Positions 15,668 through 25,037 of a stretch of DNA of 64,000 bases are shown here, piece by piece; the stretch's first letter is position 1; the number at the start of each line of letters is the position of its first letter. Origin of the DNA: Pseudomonas palleroniana (GTDB taxonomy: Bacteria; Pseudomonadota; Gammaproteobacteria; Pseudomonadales; Pseudomonadaceae). The DNA lies in NCBI RefSeq assembly GCF_003031675.1, contig NZ_PYWX01000052.1, positions 25,265 to 89,264 on the forward strand, written 5' to 3'. The notes under the pieces are model-generated. The model was not told where the DNA came from. It worked only from the letters and a program-made list of their open reading frames with translations, and ran no database searches. The position numbers were made by a program, and so were the translations under genes.

Positions 15668-18325
15668 TTATGCGAGGCTCTTGCTGACCACCTCGAATAC
15701 GTCACTCGACAACTCGCCGGACGCAAGAATGCGCTCCAGCTGCGCCTTCATCAGCGCCTGGCGGGTGTCGTCATATTTGCGCCAGCGTGTCAGCGGCGCC
15801 AGTTGGCGCGAAGCGATCTGCGGGTTGAGACTGTTCAGCTGGATCACCAGGTCCGCCAGGAAGCGATAACCCGAACCGTCGGCCGCATGGAAGTTGATCA
15901 GGTTCTGCCCGGCGAATGCACCAATCAGTGCCCGCACCTTGTTCGGGTTCTTGATGTTGAACGCAGGGTGCTCCATCAACGCCTTGACCCGATCCAGACC
16001 GCCCGGCAAGGTGCTGCCGGCCTGCACGCTGAACCATTGGTCCATGACCAGCGGGTTGCCCTTGAAGTTTTCCGCGAACACCGCCAGTGCCTGGGCCTTC
16101 TGCGCTTCGAACGGCGAATTGACCAGCACCGCCAACGCGGTCAGGCGTTCGGTCATGTTGTCGCAGGCGTCGAACTGTTCCAGGGTGGCCGCCAGCACTT
16201 CGGGCTTGCCGCTGAGCATCAGGTACGACAGCGCGATGTTCTGCAAGGCGCGCCGCGCAAAGTGCTCGGCGGCCGCCACATACGGGGTCTGTCGGGACAG
16301 CGCACGGTTGGCCTGATAGCGCAGCCAAAGCGCTTCGAACAGGTGCTCGGCGAGCTGCTGGCGGGCAAACTCACGCGCCGCGTGGATGGCATCGACATCC
16401 GCCACTTCGCTGATTTCCGTCAGGTAGGCTTCACTCGGCAATGACAGCATCTCGGCGACCATCGCCTGATCCAGGCGCTCATCGCTCAACACGCTGCGCA
16501 AGGCCTCGATCAGGCGTTGATCCAGCTTCAGCGGCTGACCCGCCTGATGCTGGCTGATCAGTTCCTGCAACACCTGCACCGCCAGTTGCTGGCCGGCATC
16601 CCAACGGTTGAAGCCGTCGCTGTCGTGCTGCATCAGGAACATCAGCTGATCGCGGCTATACGGGAAGCTCAGTTTCACCGGGGCCGAGAAACCGCGCAGC
16701 AGCGAAGGCAACGGCTGTTCGGCGATATCGACGAAGATAAAGGTCTGCTCGGCTTCAGTTACCGAAATCACCCGCGAGGTGCCGGCAGCGCTCGACTCTC
16801 CGGCCAGGCGCAAGGCAATGCCGGCGCCCTTGCCGTCCAGCAGGCCCAACTCGACCGGGATCACGAACGGCAGTTTTTCCACCTTGTCCGGCGTCTGCGG
16901 GCAGCTTTGGCGGAACGTCAGGCTGTAGGTCTTGGCCGCGGCGTCATAGGACTCGCTGACCGCCAGGCGCGGCGTACCGGCCTGGCTGTACCAGCGCTTG
17001 AACTGGCTCAGGTCGGCGCCATTGGCATCTTCCATGGCCTTGACGAAGTCGTCGCACGTCACCGCCTGGCCATCGTGGCGTTCGAAGTACAGGTCGCTGC
17101 CTTTGCGGAAGCCTTCGGCCCCCAGCAAGGTGTGGATCATGCCGACCACTTCCGAACCCTTTTCGTACACGGTCAGGGTGTAGAAGTTGGAGATTTCGAT
17201 AAAGCTTTCCGGGCGCACGGCGTGAGCCATCGGGCCTGCGTCTTCGGCGAACTGGTGAGTGCGCAGGTATGCCACATCCTGAATGCGCTTGACCGTGGCC
17301 GAGTTCATGTCGGCGGAGAAGCCCGAATCACGGAATACGGTGAAGCCTTCCTTGAGCGACAGCTGGAACCAGTCGCGGCAGGTCACGCGGTTACCCGACC
17401 AGTTGTGGAAGTATTCGTGGGCGACAATCGCCTCCACACGCTGGTGCGCGGCGTCGGTGGCGGTTTCGGCACGGGCCAGCACGGCACTGGAGTTGAAGAT
17501 GTTCAGGCCCTTGTTTTCCATGGCGCCCATGTTGAAGTCGTTCACGGCCACGATCATGAAAATATCGAGGTCGTACTCGCGCCCGTAGGTTTCTTCATCC
17601 CAGCGCATGGATTTTTTCAGGCTGGTCATGGCGTGCTGGCACTTGTCGATATTTTCCGGCTCGACGTAGATGCGCAGCGCCACTTCACGCTGGGTCATGG
17701 TGGTGAAGCTGTCTTCCACGCACCACAGATCACCGGCCACCAGCGCGAACAGGTAGGCCGGTTTCTTGAACGGGTCTTCCCAGGTTGCCCAATGACGGCC
17801 GTCTTCACCGGGGCCGCTGGCGATCGGGTTACCGTTGCTCAACAGCACGGGGTAGCGGTGTTGCTCGGCGATCACCGTGGTGGTGAAGGTGCTCATCACG
17901 TCCGGGCGGTCGAGGTAATAGGTGATCTTGCGAAAGCCCTCGGCCTCGCACTGGGTGCAGAACATACCGCTGGATTTGTACAGGCCTTCCAGCGCGGTGT
18001 TGCTTTCCGGGTGGATCTTGACCGTGGTGTCCAGGGTAAAGGTGGCGCTCTTGGGGTGCACGGTCAGGTGGCTGTCGGTCAACTGGTAGTCGGCGTCAGT
18101 CAATTCCTGGTCGGCCAGGTTCACGCTCAGCAGCTCCAGCTGCTGGCCATCCAATACCAACGGCGGCAAGCCGGCGCCGCGCTCAGGGTTGCGGCGCATC
18201 ACCAGTTGCGCGTGGACCAGGCTGTGGTCCTCGAACAACTCGAAGGTCAGGTGTGTTTCGTCGATCAGGTAATCCGGCGCCTGATAATCCTTCAGGTAAA
18301 TCATCTTCGGTTGTTCGGTGCGCAT
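15668..18325 (-). CDS. pepN: Aminopeptidase N
   Basis: This cytoplasmic M1-family zinc metallopeptidase removes N-terminal residues from peptides. The product has 885 residues, close to the 870 of E. coli PepN. The exopeptidase motif GAMEN lies near residue 265. The zinc site HEYFHNWSGN is near residue 300, with its third ligand Glu 18 residues later (SLKEG). The ATG at 18325, with GAAGG nine bases before it, is preferred to the one three codons upstream. It is the last gene of a minus-strand run that begins with nadK, as in P. aeruginosa. Confidence 0.97.
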   Translation of the reverse strand: MRTEQPKMIYLKDYQAPDYLIDETHLTFELFEDHSLVHAQLVMRRNPERGAGLPPLVLDGQQLELLSVNLADQELTDADYQLTDSHLTVHPKSATFTLDTTVKIHPESNTALEGLYKSSGMFCTQCEAEGFRKITYYLDRPDVMSTFTTTVIAEQHRYPVLLSNGNPIASGPGEDGRHWATWEDPFKKPAYLFALVAGDLWCVEDSFTTMTQREVALRIYVEPENIDKCQHAMTSLKKSMRWDEETYGREYDLDIFMIVAVNDFNMGAMENKGLNIFNSSAVLARAETATDAAHQRVEAIVAHEYFHNWSGNRVTCRDWFQLSLKEGFTVFRDSGFSADMNSATVKRIQDVAYLRTHQFAEDAGPMAHAVRPESFIEISNFYTLTVYEKGSEVVGMIHTLLGAEGFRKGSDLYFERHDGQAVTCDDFVKAMEDANGADLSQFKRWYSQAGTPRLAVSESYDAAAKTYSLTFRQSCPQTPDKVEKLPFVIPVELGLLDGKGAGIALRLAGESSAAGTSRVISVTEAEQTFIFVDIAEQPLPSLLRGFSAPVKLSFPYSRDQLMFLMQHDSDGFNRWDAGQQLAVQVLQELISQHQAGQPLKLDQRLIEALRSVLSDERLDQAMVAEMLSLPSEAYLTEISEVADVDAIHAAREFARQQLAEHLFEALWLRYQANRALSRQTPYVAAAEHFARRALQNIALSYLMLSGKPEVLAATLEQFDACDNMTERLTALAVLVNSPFEAQKAQALAVFAENFKGNPLVMDQWFSVQAGSTLPGGLDRVKALMEHPAFNIKNPNKVRALIGAFAGQNLINFHAADGSGYRFLADLVIQLNSLNPQIASRQLAPLTRWRKYDDTRQALMKAQLERILASGELSSDVFEVVSKSLA

Positions 18326-18338
18326 GGGTGGCATCCTT

Positions 18339-19169
18339 CTACTGATGCACGGCGAGCTGGTAGGCCGTGTATTTGCGAATATTGATAACGCCGGTATCGA
18401 AGATCAGGTATTGGCCCTTGATCCCCAGCAGCGTGCCTTCGGCAATCGGGTTCTTGTCCAGGTTGAAACTGACGATCTTGGCGGGATATTGCTCCACCGG
18501 GTAGCGGATTTCGATGGGCTCGATGTCGGTCACCGGTTGGATGGCCTGCAGACCGAAGCGTTCCTGCAAACCGAGCAAGCCGTCGGCGCAGGCGCTGAAC
18601 AGTTCTTCGCGCACCTGCTTGAGGTCGACCGACTGGGCGTCACCCTTGAGCAGCGCGCGCCAGTTGGTCTTGTCGGCCACTTGGCTGCGGAACAGGTCCT
18701 CGACGAAACCCGATTGCTGGCGGGTGGCGACGCGCATGATCGGCAGCGCCTGGCTCGCGCCCTGGTCAAGCCAACGGGTTGGCAGTTGCGTGGCACGGGT
18801 GATGCCGACCTTGATCCCCGACGAATTGGCCAGGTAGACCACATGGTCGGTCATGCAGAATTTTTCGCCCCAGCCTGGATCACGGCAGGTGCCGGCGTCG
18901 TAATGGCAACGCTCGGGGCTCATGATGCACAGGTCGCACTGGGCCAGTTTGGTCATGCACGGGTAGCAGTAACCCTGGCTGAAACTGGTCTTGGTCTTGC
19001 GGCCGCAATGGCTGCAATGGATGGCGCCGAGGTATTCCAGGCGCACGTGAGTACCGATCAACGGGTTGACCGGCACCTCGGTATCACCCAGGCGAAACGC
19101 ATACTGAACAGTCGGCTCACCAAGTTGCGCCGACATTTTGCTGACTGCACCGCGACCAATTTCAATCAA
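18339..19169 (-). CDS. DUF2797 family protein, Cys-rich N-terminus
   Basis: The 276-residue product belongs to DUF2797. Its N-terminal third carries many Cys/His residues (IHCSHCGRKTK, YCYPCMTK, CDLCIMSPERCHY), which suggests zinc binding. The middle part (VYLANSSGIKVGITR) resembles a GIY-YIG-like segment, but this is only a resemblance. The best start is TTG at 19169, giving (M)IEIGRGAVSKMSAQ, because it overlaps the DUF1315 stop by four bases (TTGA) and matches the N-terminus I recall for relatives. The ATG at 19136 is the alternative. Confidence 0.8.
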   Translation of the reverse strand: MIEIGRGAVSKMSAQLGEPTVQYAFRLGDTEVPVNPLIGTHVRLEYLGAIHCSHCGRKTKTSFSQGYCYPCMTKLAQCDLCIMSPERCHYDAGTCRDPGWGEKFCMTDHVVYLANSSGIKVGITRATQLPTRWLDQGASQALPIMRVATRQQSGFVEDLFRSQVADKTNWRALLKGDAQSVDLKQVREELFSACADGLLGLQERFGLQAIQPVTDIEPIEIRYPVEQYPAKIVSFNLDKNPIAEGTLLGIKGQYLIFDTGVINIRKYTAYQLAVHQ

Positions 19170-19426
19170 TGGATCGCATCCGACTTGAACAGGATGTTCG
19201 GCACCGGCGCCGATTTGGACGCGCATTCCTGCGGGCCCATATAGCCGGTGCGCTGGTCTTCCGGCAGGTTCTGGATTTCCCAGGCGATCACCGCCTGCAG
19301 GGACAGTTCGCGCTGCTCGTCGGTGAGCTTGCGGCCATCGGACCATTTGCCGATTTCCACGGCGAGCTTGAGGCTCTCGTAGATATCCGGGGTGATGTTT
19401 TCGATCATTTCAGCAAAAGAGGACAT
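19166..19426 (-). CDS. DUF1315 family protein (YeaC-like)
   Basis: The product has 86 residues, begins MSSFAEMIENITPDIYESLK and contains the family core LAVEIGKWSDGRKLT and QRELSLQAVIAWE. It is a small soluble protein of unknown function found across gamma-proteobacteria, where the E. coli relative is YeaC. The start follows a GGAAGAG purine-rich site. It is coupled to the downstream DUF2797 gene by a four-base overlap and follows the rhomboid gene by 14 bases. Confidence 0.85.
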   Translation of the reverse strand: MSSFAEMIENITPDIYESLKLAVEIGKWSDGRKLTDEQRELSLQAVIAWEIQNLPEDQRTGYMGPQECASKSAPVPNILFKSDAIH

Positions 19427-19440
19427 AAGGCTCTTCCTTA

Positions 19441-20310
19441 TCAAATAGACGCTTTGCGACGGCTGTACAGCCCGCCCAGCAAACCTGTCAGGCAACCGAT
19501 GGCCAAGCCGCCCACGTGGGCCGCGTTGGCGATTTCGCCGAAGCCGATCATCGAGACCAGCCCCGACATGCAGAGCACCAGCCATATCAGCATCATTGCC
19601 AGCACCCCACGGGGCAGGCGATAGGCCGGGTTGGGCGACAATAACTGGAAGATCCAGCAGTGCCCGAGCAGGCCATACAACACACCGGACAGCCCGCCGA
19701 ACAGGCCCGGGCCGCCATAGGCATATTGCGCGTAATTGGAGACCAGGCTGAACAACAGGGTCAGGCCCAGCAGGTTGATACTGCCCTGGCGCACCTCGAT
19801 ACGGCGCCCAAGTTCCCAATACCACATGCCATTCATGGCCAGGTGCAGGATGCCGAAGTGGATCAGCATCGGCGTGACCAGCCGCCACCACTGCCCTGCG
19901 GCCAGGCTGTCGGCCAGCGGCGTGAACTGGATGTATTCGCCCATGACCCGGAACGGCAGGAAGGTCAGCCAGGCCATGGCTTGCAGGTTTTCACCGAGCA
20001 GGGTCATCGCGCCCACGATCATGCTAGCCAACAGCACCAGCGCGGTCACCGGGCTCATGCGCAATTGCTGGACAAAGCCTGGGCGGGTGACAGGCGCGTG
20101 CTCGGGAATGTCCAGTTGCTGGTCCGGGTCACCGGCGGGAAAGCGCTGATACAACACGCGCACGTCGTCGCTGATGCTCTCGGGCACCCACAACACCTGC
20201 TCACCACCCTCCTCGCTGACGCGATGAGGCACCTGCATGCGTTGCAGCAGTTTGACGAAACCACCCAGGTCGGCGCTCAAGGGCAAGCGCAATACAGCAA
20301 CGGTGCTCAT
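19441..20310 (-). CDS. glpG: Rhomboid intramembrane serine protease, GlpG-type
   Basis: GlpG-type rhomboids cleave transmembrane helices inside the bilayer. The 289-residue product has a cytoplasmic N-terminal domain (about 1-90) followed by six membrane segments. The catalytic Ser is in GGLSGVLYGLLG (GxSG), the His in NAAHVGGLAIG, and the L1 loop WWRLVTPMLIHFG is also present. The gene overlaps the upstream phosphoesterase stop by four bases. Its place between a phosphoesterase and DUF1315 matches the order I recall near nadK and pepN in P. aeruginosa. Confidence 0.92.
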   Translation of the reverse strand: MSTVAVLRLPLSADLGGFVKLLQRMQVPHRVSEEGGEQVLWVPESISDDVRVLYQRFPAGDPDQQLDIPEHAPVTRPGFVQQLRMSPVTALVLLASMIVGAMTLLGENLQAMAWLTFLPFRVMGEYIQFTPLADSLAAGQWWRLVTPMLIHFGILHLAMNGMWYWELGRRIEVRQGSINLLGLTLLFSLVSNYAQYAYGGPGLFGGLSGVLYGLLGHCWIFQLLSPNPAYRLPRGVLAMMLIWLVLCMSGLVSMIGFGEIANAAHVGGLAIGCLTGLLGGLYSRRKASI

Positions 20311-21278
20311 GCAATAACCTCAGGCCGCTCAACGTCGACCCATACAAATTTACGGGGGTCCAGCCGGGTTTCCTGGTCCAGTCGATACGCCACCAGCTTG
20401 CCGTACAGCACCGCACTGTAGTCCAGGCAGGCCAGGTTCGGGCGGATCGGCGCCGGTTTGCCGCTGCGCCAGTAATGGCCGACGAACAACAACGGCTCGT
20501 CGACGCCATAGCGCAGCAGGGAGTTTTTTTCAGTGGACGACAACGGCGTGCGCGCCACCGGCTCCGGCAAGGCGTCGGGCTGGAACACAATGTCGCCGTA
20601 GGTCTTGGGGTCGTCCTCCCAGAACTTGGTGCGAAAGAACGAGCGCGTCAGGCCGTCGCCACCGGTCAGCGTCAGCCCATCGGGCAGGCGCATATCGGTG
20701 CCACGCAGCAGGCGGTCGAAGGCGTTGCAGGCAAAACTGCCGGGCACGGCGGCGGCCTGCAGGAAGTGCTGGTCGATGCAGCCGTCCGGGAAGGTCGCAC
20801 GCAGCGGTTGGATAAAGCTGTCGTCCCAGCACGCATGCACCACGCGAAAACGCCCGGCATCGACAAACAGCGGCATGTCATAGAACCAGCCAAGGAAGTC
20901 ATGCCAGTCGGCCGGGTGATGCTCGAACTGGGTCAGGGTCTCATGGATCAAGCGCGCATGCCGTGGGTTGTGCTCACGCACGAACTGCTTGCCACTGCCT
21001 GGCGGTGCCGCGGTGGTCCAACCCAGAGCGTTGAACTCGTGGTTGCCCATGACACACAAAGCCTGGCCGGCCTCGGCCATGTCGTGGACGATATGCAACG
21101 CCTCGCGAATGCGGGGGCCGCGGTCGATGATATCGCCGAGGAACACCGCCATACGCGTGGGATGGCGCCAGGTGCCGCCCTGCTTGTGGTAACCCAGCCG
21201 GTCGAGCAAGTGCTCGAGGGTATGGGCGCAACCGTGCACGTCACCAATCAGGTCGTAGCTACGCGCGGGATCGAGCAT
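20307..21278 (-). CDS. Calcineurin-like metallophosphoesterase
   Basis: The 323-residue product shows the two-metal phosphoesterase motifs in order: GDVHGC near residue 12, GDIIDRGP near residue 50 and GNHEFN near residue 80. A later His-containing segment is FRVVHACWDD. It resembles bacterial ApaH/PrpE-like serine/threonine or dinucleotide phosphatases, but the substrate cannot be deduced. The ATG at 21278, overlapping the nadK stop by one base (TGATG), is chosen over one 17 codons upstream that lies within nadK. Confidence 0.88.
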   Translation of the reverse strand: MLDPARSYDLIGDVHGCAHTLEHLLDRLGYHKQGGTWRHPTRMAVFLGDIIDRGPRIREALHIVHDMAEAGQALCVMGNHEFNALGWTTAAPPGSGKQFVREHNPRHARLIHETLTQFEHHPADWHDFLGWFYDMPLFVDAGRFRVVHACWDDSFIQPLRATFPDGCIDQHFLQAAAVPGSFACNAFDRLLRGTDMRLPDGLTLTGGDGLTRSFFRTKFWEDDPKTYGDIVFQPDALPEPVARTPLSSTEKNSLLRYGVDEPLLFVGHYWRSGKPAPIRPNLACLDYSAVLYGKLVAYRLDQETRLDPRKFVWVDVERPEVIA

Positions 21279-22168
21279 CAGTCGCCTCCACCCCCCAAGC
21301 GGCTGCCCCAGCCCAACTTGGTGCGGCACACTTCGTAGTAGTTGTGATCCAGCGGGTGGATCAAGCGCAACTTCTGTGCCTTCTTGCTCACCGTGATGGT
21401 GTCACCGGGAGCGCAGGTAAAATGGTTCTGCCCGTCGCAGGAGACTTGCGGGTAGATCTGCATGTCTTTGGATACCACGATCTTCAGCTCACTGTTGCCA
21501 TCGACCACAATCGGCCGGCTGGACAACATATGGGGGTACATCGGCACGATCACAATGGCGTCGAGCTTGGGGTGCATGATCGGGCCACCGGCTGAAAGCG
21601 CATACGCCGTGGAGCCGGTGGGCGTGGCGACGATCAGGCCGTCGGCCTTCTGGCTGCACACGAACTGGCCGTCGATATACAACTCGAACTCGATCATGCG
21701 CGTGGACTTGCCCGGGTGCAGCACCACGTCGTTCAGGGCATCGCCCTGGCCGATGGCTTCGCCGTGGCGGCGCACTTCAGCTTGCAGCAGGAAGCGGTTT
21801 TCCACCAGGTAATGGCCGTCGAGCACCTTGGCCACTTCGACTTCCAGCTCATCCGGGCGGATATCGGTCAGGAAGCCCAGGCTGCCCCGGTTGATCCCCA
21901 GCACCGGCACGTTATGCCGCGCCAACGCCCGGGCCGCGCCGAGCAGGCTGCCGTCGCCGCCGACCACGATCACCATGTCGCACACTTCGCCGAGCATCTT
22001 GCGCGACGAGGTTTGCAGGCCATGGCCCGGCAGGATTTCAGCGATAGTGTCTTCGAGGATCACGTGCAGGTGGCGTTCCAGCAGGAACTTTTTCAGCCGG
22101 CGGACGGTGTCCAGCACCTGGGTACTGCCCAGACGACCGATAATGCCGATATTGCGAAATTGCTCCAT
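21278..22168 (-). CDS. nadK: NAD kinase
   Basis: It phosphorylates NAD to NADP. The 296-residue length is typical. The catalytic GGDGS motif appears in VVGGDGSLLGAARALA, followed by the NRGSLGFLTDI segment, the PTGSTAYALSAGGPI nucleotide loop and the P-L-x-PHMLSSRPIV motif. The ATG at 22168 gives MEQFRNIGIIGRLGS, the usual N-terminus. It heads a minus-strand run of six genes ending in pepN, with overlaps or gaps of under 20 bases. Confidence 0.96.
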   Translation of the reverse strand: MEQFRNIGIIGRLGSTQVLDTVRRLKKFLLERHLHVILEDTIAEILPGHGLQTSSRKMLGEVCDMVIVVGGDGSLLGAARALARHNVPVLGINRGSLGFLTDIRPDELEVEVAKVLDGHYLVENRFLLQAEVRRHGEAIGQGDALNDVVLHPGKSTRMIEFELYIDGQFVCSQKADGLIVATPTGSTAYALSAGGPIMHPKLDAIVIVPMYPHMLSSRPIVVDGNSELKIVVSKDMQIYPQVSCDGQNHFTCAPGDTITVSKKAQKLRLIHPLDHNYYEVCRTKLGWGSRLGGGGD

Positions 22169-22313
22169 GGGGCTCCTGCGGGATGTAGGGTATGGCGAAA
22201 AACAACGATTATGGGCGAAAGGCCGCGCCAGGCAAAACCCTTTGTCGCTGCCCGACCATGATGACAACGGTTCTCAGCCACCTGCCCGGTGCGTAAAAGG
22301 CTATGCTCGGACC

Positions 22314-23261
22314 ATGACGGTATTCCCTGACTTGCATCATTTACCCCGCCAACTGCGCCACCCCGAGGTGCGCGACCTGGCGTGGGTGATCCTGGCCCCG
22401 CCGATGCTTGCGCAAACGCCCTGGCCTCAGCGTCACCCATTGGCCGGCAGCGACTGGGTGCAGGCGCCCGATCGGCTGGAAAACTGGTTGCGCACTCTCG
22501 ATCAAGACAGCAGCGCCTTGCAGCATTGGTTGAGCCTGTCACGCACCCGGCGCCTGGGCCTCTACTACGAACGCCTGTGGCAATTCGCCGTGCAACACGC
22601 GCCGGGCGTGGAGCTATTGGCGGCCAACCTGCCGATCCGCCGCGCCGGGCACACCCTGGGCGAGCTGGATATGCTGCTGCGCGACCGCGATGGCGTGCAC
22701 CACCTGGAACTGGCGATCAAACTTTACCTCGGCCCCCAGCACGGCAACGGCCAGGACACCGCGCAATGGCTGGGCCCAGGGTGCCACGACCGGCTGGACC
22801 GCAAACTGGCGCACCTGGCTCAACATCAATTGCCGATATCGGCCAAAGCCGAGAGTCGCGAAGCCCTCGCTACGCTGGACATCCAATGCCTGGAGGCGCA
22901 TTTGTGGCTGGGGGGTTACTTGCTGTACCCCTGGCCCGGCCAGGCCGAGCCGCCCCACGGCGCCCATCCGCAGCATCTGCGCGGGCACTGGCTGCATCAG
23001 CGTGACTGGCGGGATTTTTCCAGCGCAAGCCCAGCCGGTCGCTGGCAACCCCTGCCACGCCACGCATGGCTGGCGCCGGCACATTACCCCGCGAGTGAAG
23101 TGTGGAGCGTGGAACAGATGCACCACTGGCTGGCCGACCTGGACCCGATGGCGCCGGCACAGTTGTTGGTGCGGCTGGTGCAAACCGGCGAAGACTGGGA
23201 GGAAGCCGAGCGCCTGTTCCTGGTAGCGGATCTCTGGCCCAATGTACCAGGGACCTTGTAG
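22314..23261 (+). CDS. DUF1853 family protein
   Basis: The product has 315 residues. The N-terminal part contains GELDMLLRDRDGVHHLELAIKLYLG, where E-L-D and, 13 residues on, E-L-A-I-K resemble the D...E-x-K core of PD-(D/E)xK nuclease-fold proteins. Nuclease activity is only a suggestion. The gene diverges from nadK. Its stop codon is the TAG of the repeat that begins at 23258, so the final codons TTG-TAG run straight into repeat sequence. Confidence 0.85.
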   Translation: MTVFPDLHHLPRQLRHPEVRDLAWVILAPPMLAQTPWPQRHPLAGSDWVQAPDRLENWLRTLDQDSSALQHWLSLSRTRRLGLYYERLWQFAVQHAPGVELLAANLPIRRAGHTLGELDMLLRDRDGVHHLELAIKLYLGPQHGNGQDTAQWLGPGCHDRLDRKLAHLAQHQLPISAKAESREALATLDIQCLEAHLWLGGYLLYPWPGQAEPPHGAHPQHLRGHWLHQRDWRDFSSASPAGRWQPLPRHAWLAPAHYPASEVWSVEQMHHWLADLDPMAPAQLLVRLVQTGEDWEEAERLFLVADLWPNVPGTL

Positions 23262-23386
23262 TGAGCGGGCTTGCGCGCTGGGCGGCGCAGCCGCCCCAAT
23301 AAGGCCGCTGCGGTGTGTCAGGTAAAATGCGGTAGCAGGTCTTGGGGCGGCTGCGCCACCCAGCGCGGGGCAAGCCCGCTCACTAC
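23258..23386. repeat. REPIN-like inverted repeat between converging genes
   Basis: GTAGTGAGCGGGCTTGC at the left end is mirrored by GCAAGCCCGCTCACTAC at the right end, with further inner symmetry (GGGCGGCGCAGCCGCCCC and GGGGCGGCTGCGCCACCC). The element contains the TAG stop codons of both flanking genes, DUF1853 on the plus strand and the VWA gene on the minus strand. Confidence 0.9.
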
Positions 23387-24012
23387 AAGTGATCGATGTG
23401 GCGATACTCCAACTGCAAGCCCGTCGCCAGCTCCTGGGCCCGCCCCAACCTGATCGGCCCACGCTCGATATCCACCAACCACCCCGGACACTCAAGCAAC
23501 GGCAAACCGGCAACCTTCTTGAGTCGCCCATCGGTAATCACCAACAAGCGCTGCTGCTCGGCAGGATAGCGCTTGCGCCGCTGCGCCAACCAATTCCCGG
23601 CCTCGATCAGTGCCGCCAGCAACGGCGTACCACCACCGGCGCCCAGCTGCTCCAGCCAACCTGCGAGGCTCTTGGCCGCTTTCAGCCCCTGCACCTGCCA
23701 CTTCGGCGACTGCCCGCTGGCCGTCAGCAACGCCATGCGCGCACGCTGTCGGTAGGCGTCTTCGAACAGTTGGGCCAGCAAGCCCTTGGCGTCGCTTAAT
23801 GCGCGATGACGCCGCGTGGACGCCGAGGCATCGACAATCACCAACCACAACTCATGCGCCGACCGGCTACGCAGATGAAACAGCAAGTCCTCGCGCGCGT
23901 GCGGGCGACCACCGAGCAAGGTGCCCGGCCAATTGACCGAGCCCTGCTGAGCGCTGCGCGCCCTGCCCTGCGCGCCTTTGTCCACTCGCCCCGCTTTGGG
24001 CCGGGCATCCAC
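23383..24012 (-). CDS. VWA-domain chelatase subunit (ChlD/CobT-like)
   Basis: The product has 209 residues and is a von Willebrand A domain with the metal-ion-dependent adhesion site DASAST (D-x-S-x-S), later Thr in GGTPLLAAL and Asp in LLVITDGR. In magnesium and cobalt chelatases the VWA subunit couples the AAA+ ring to the large subunit. Here it follows a ChlI-like gene and cobN, so it probably serves the aerobic cobaltochelatase. It is shorter than ChlD, lacking the AAA+ half. The start is GTG at 24012. The stop codon comes from the adjacent repeat. Confidence 0.85.
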   Translation of the reverse strand: MDARPKAGRVDKGAQGRARSAQQGSVNWPGTLLGGRPHAREDLLFHLRSRSAHELWLVIVDASASTRRHRALSDAKGLLAQLFEDAYRQRARMALLTASGQSPKWQVQGLKAAKSLAGWLEQLGAGGGTPLLAALIEAGNWLAQRRKRYPAEQQRLLVITDGRLKKVAGLPLLECPGWLVDIERGPIRLGRAQELATGLQLEYRHIDHL

Positions 24013-24038
24013 CCCCGCGTCCAGCCGAGGGCGAATGC

Positions 24039-25037
24039 CTAGGGCTTTTTTGGCCAGGCCGCCACATCACGGCGCGCACCCGTGGGCAGCGCCGGTGCAG
24101 GCATATCGCCCCACTGGCCTTGGCCAGGAGAAGGATCGGACTGCTTGGGCGACTGGCCCTGATGGGGAGGACCGGCAGGCGGTGATTGCTCCTGGCGGCG
24201 ATGGCGCAAGGCAAATTCGGCCACGGCGTCGATATCTTCGTCGGCGATGGCATCAGCCCCTCGCCAAGCGGCATGCGCCCTGGCGCCGCGCAGCCAGACA
24301 AGGTCGGCACGCAAGCCATCGACACCCGCCGCAAAACAGCGCTCGGTAATCTTTGCCAGGGCCTGGTCATCCAGCGCGATACCGTCTAGACGCGCCCGGG
24401 CCTGGGTGCAACGTTCACGCAACTCGGCCTGTTGCCCGGCCCATTGCGCACAGAAGGCGTGAGGATCGCGGTCAAAGTCCAGCCGACGCCGAATGATCTG
24501 CCCGCGTTCGGCGGGCACGGTCTGCCCGCTCAACGCCACATTGAAGCCAAAACGGTCGAGCAACTGCGGGCGCAGCTCACCTTCCTCCGGGTTCATCGTG
24601 CCGATCAGCACAAAGCGCGCCGAATGCCGATGGGAGATGCCGTCTCGCTCGATCAGGTTGGTGCCGCTGGCAGCCACATCCAGCAGCACGTCCACCAGAT
24701 GATCCGGCAGCAAGTTGACTTCATCGACATACAACACGCCGCCATCGGCCTTGGCCAACACGCCGGGGGAAAACTGCGCACGACCTTCGCCCAGCGCGGC
24801 GTCCAGGTCCAGGGTGCCGACTAGCCGCTCTTCAGTAGCGCCCAACGGCAAGGTGACGAACTGACCGCTGGCCAGCAAATCCGCCAGGCCACGGGCCAAG
24901 GTGGACTTGGCCATGCCGCGCGGGCCTTCGATCAGCACGCCGCCGATCTTCGGGTCGATGGCAGCCAGGCACAGCGCCAGTTTCAATGCATCGGCGCCGA
25001 CCACGGCGGCCAGTGGGAAATGTGGCGTATCAGTCAT
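24039..25037 (-). CDS. AAA+ chelatase subunit (ChlI/BchI-like)
   Basis: The 332-residue ATPase has a modified Walker A, GPRGMAKSTLARGLADLL, typical of ChlI/BchI, Walker B GGVLYVDEVNLLPDHLVD, and sensor 1 VLIGTMNPEEGELRPQLLDRFG. A Pro/Gly/Gln-rich tail follows (about 285-332). It should form the ATPase ring that drives cobalt insertion by CobN, in place of CobS. The ATG at 25037 overlaps the cobN stop by one base; the longer reading frame upstream lies inside cobN and is not used. Confidence 0.88.
   Translation of the reverse strand: MTDTPHFPLAAVVGADALKLALCLAAIDPKIGGVLIEGPRGMAKSTLARGLADLLASGQFVTLPLGATEERLVGTLDLDAALGEGRAQFSPGVLAKADGGVLYVDEVNLLPDHLVDVLLDVAASGTNLIERDGISHRHSARFVLIGTMNPEEGELRPQLLDRFGFNVALSGQTVPAERGQIIRRRLDFDRDPHAFCAQWAGQQAELRERCTQARARLDGIALDDQALAKITERCFAAGVDGLRADLVWLRGARAHAAWRGADAIADEDIDAVAEFALRHRRQEQSPPAGPPHQGQSPKQSDPSPGQGQWGDMPAPALPTGARRDVAAWPKKP

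Noticed and set aside
16517..18385. A 622-codon plus-strand frame opposite pepN
   Set aside because: Antisense shadow of pepN with low-complexity composition.
22093..22542. Minus-strand frame over the nadK-DUF1853 divergent promoter
   Set aside because: It would cover the start regions of two divergent genes and has no ribosome-binding site or family match.
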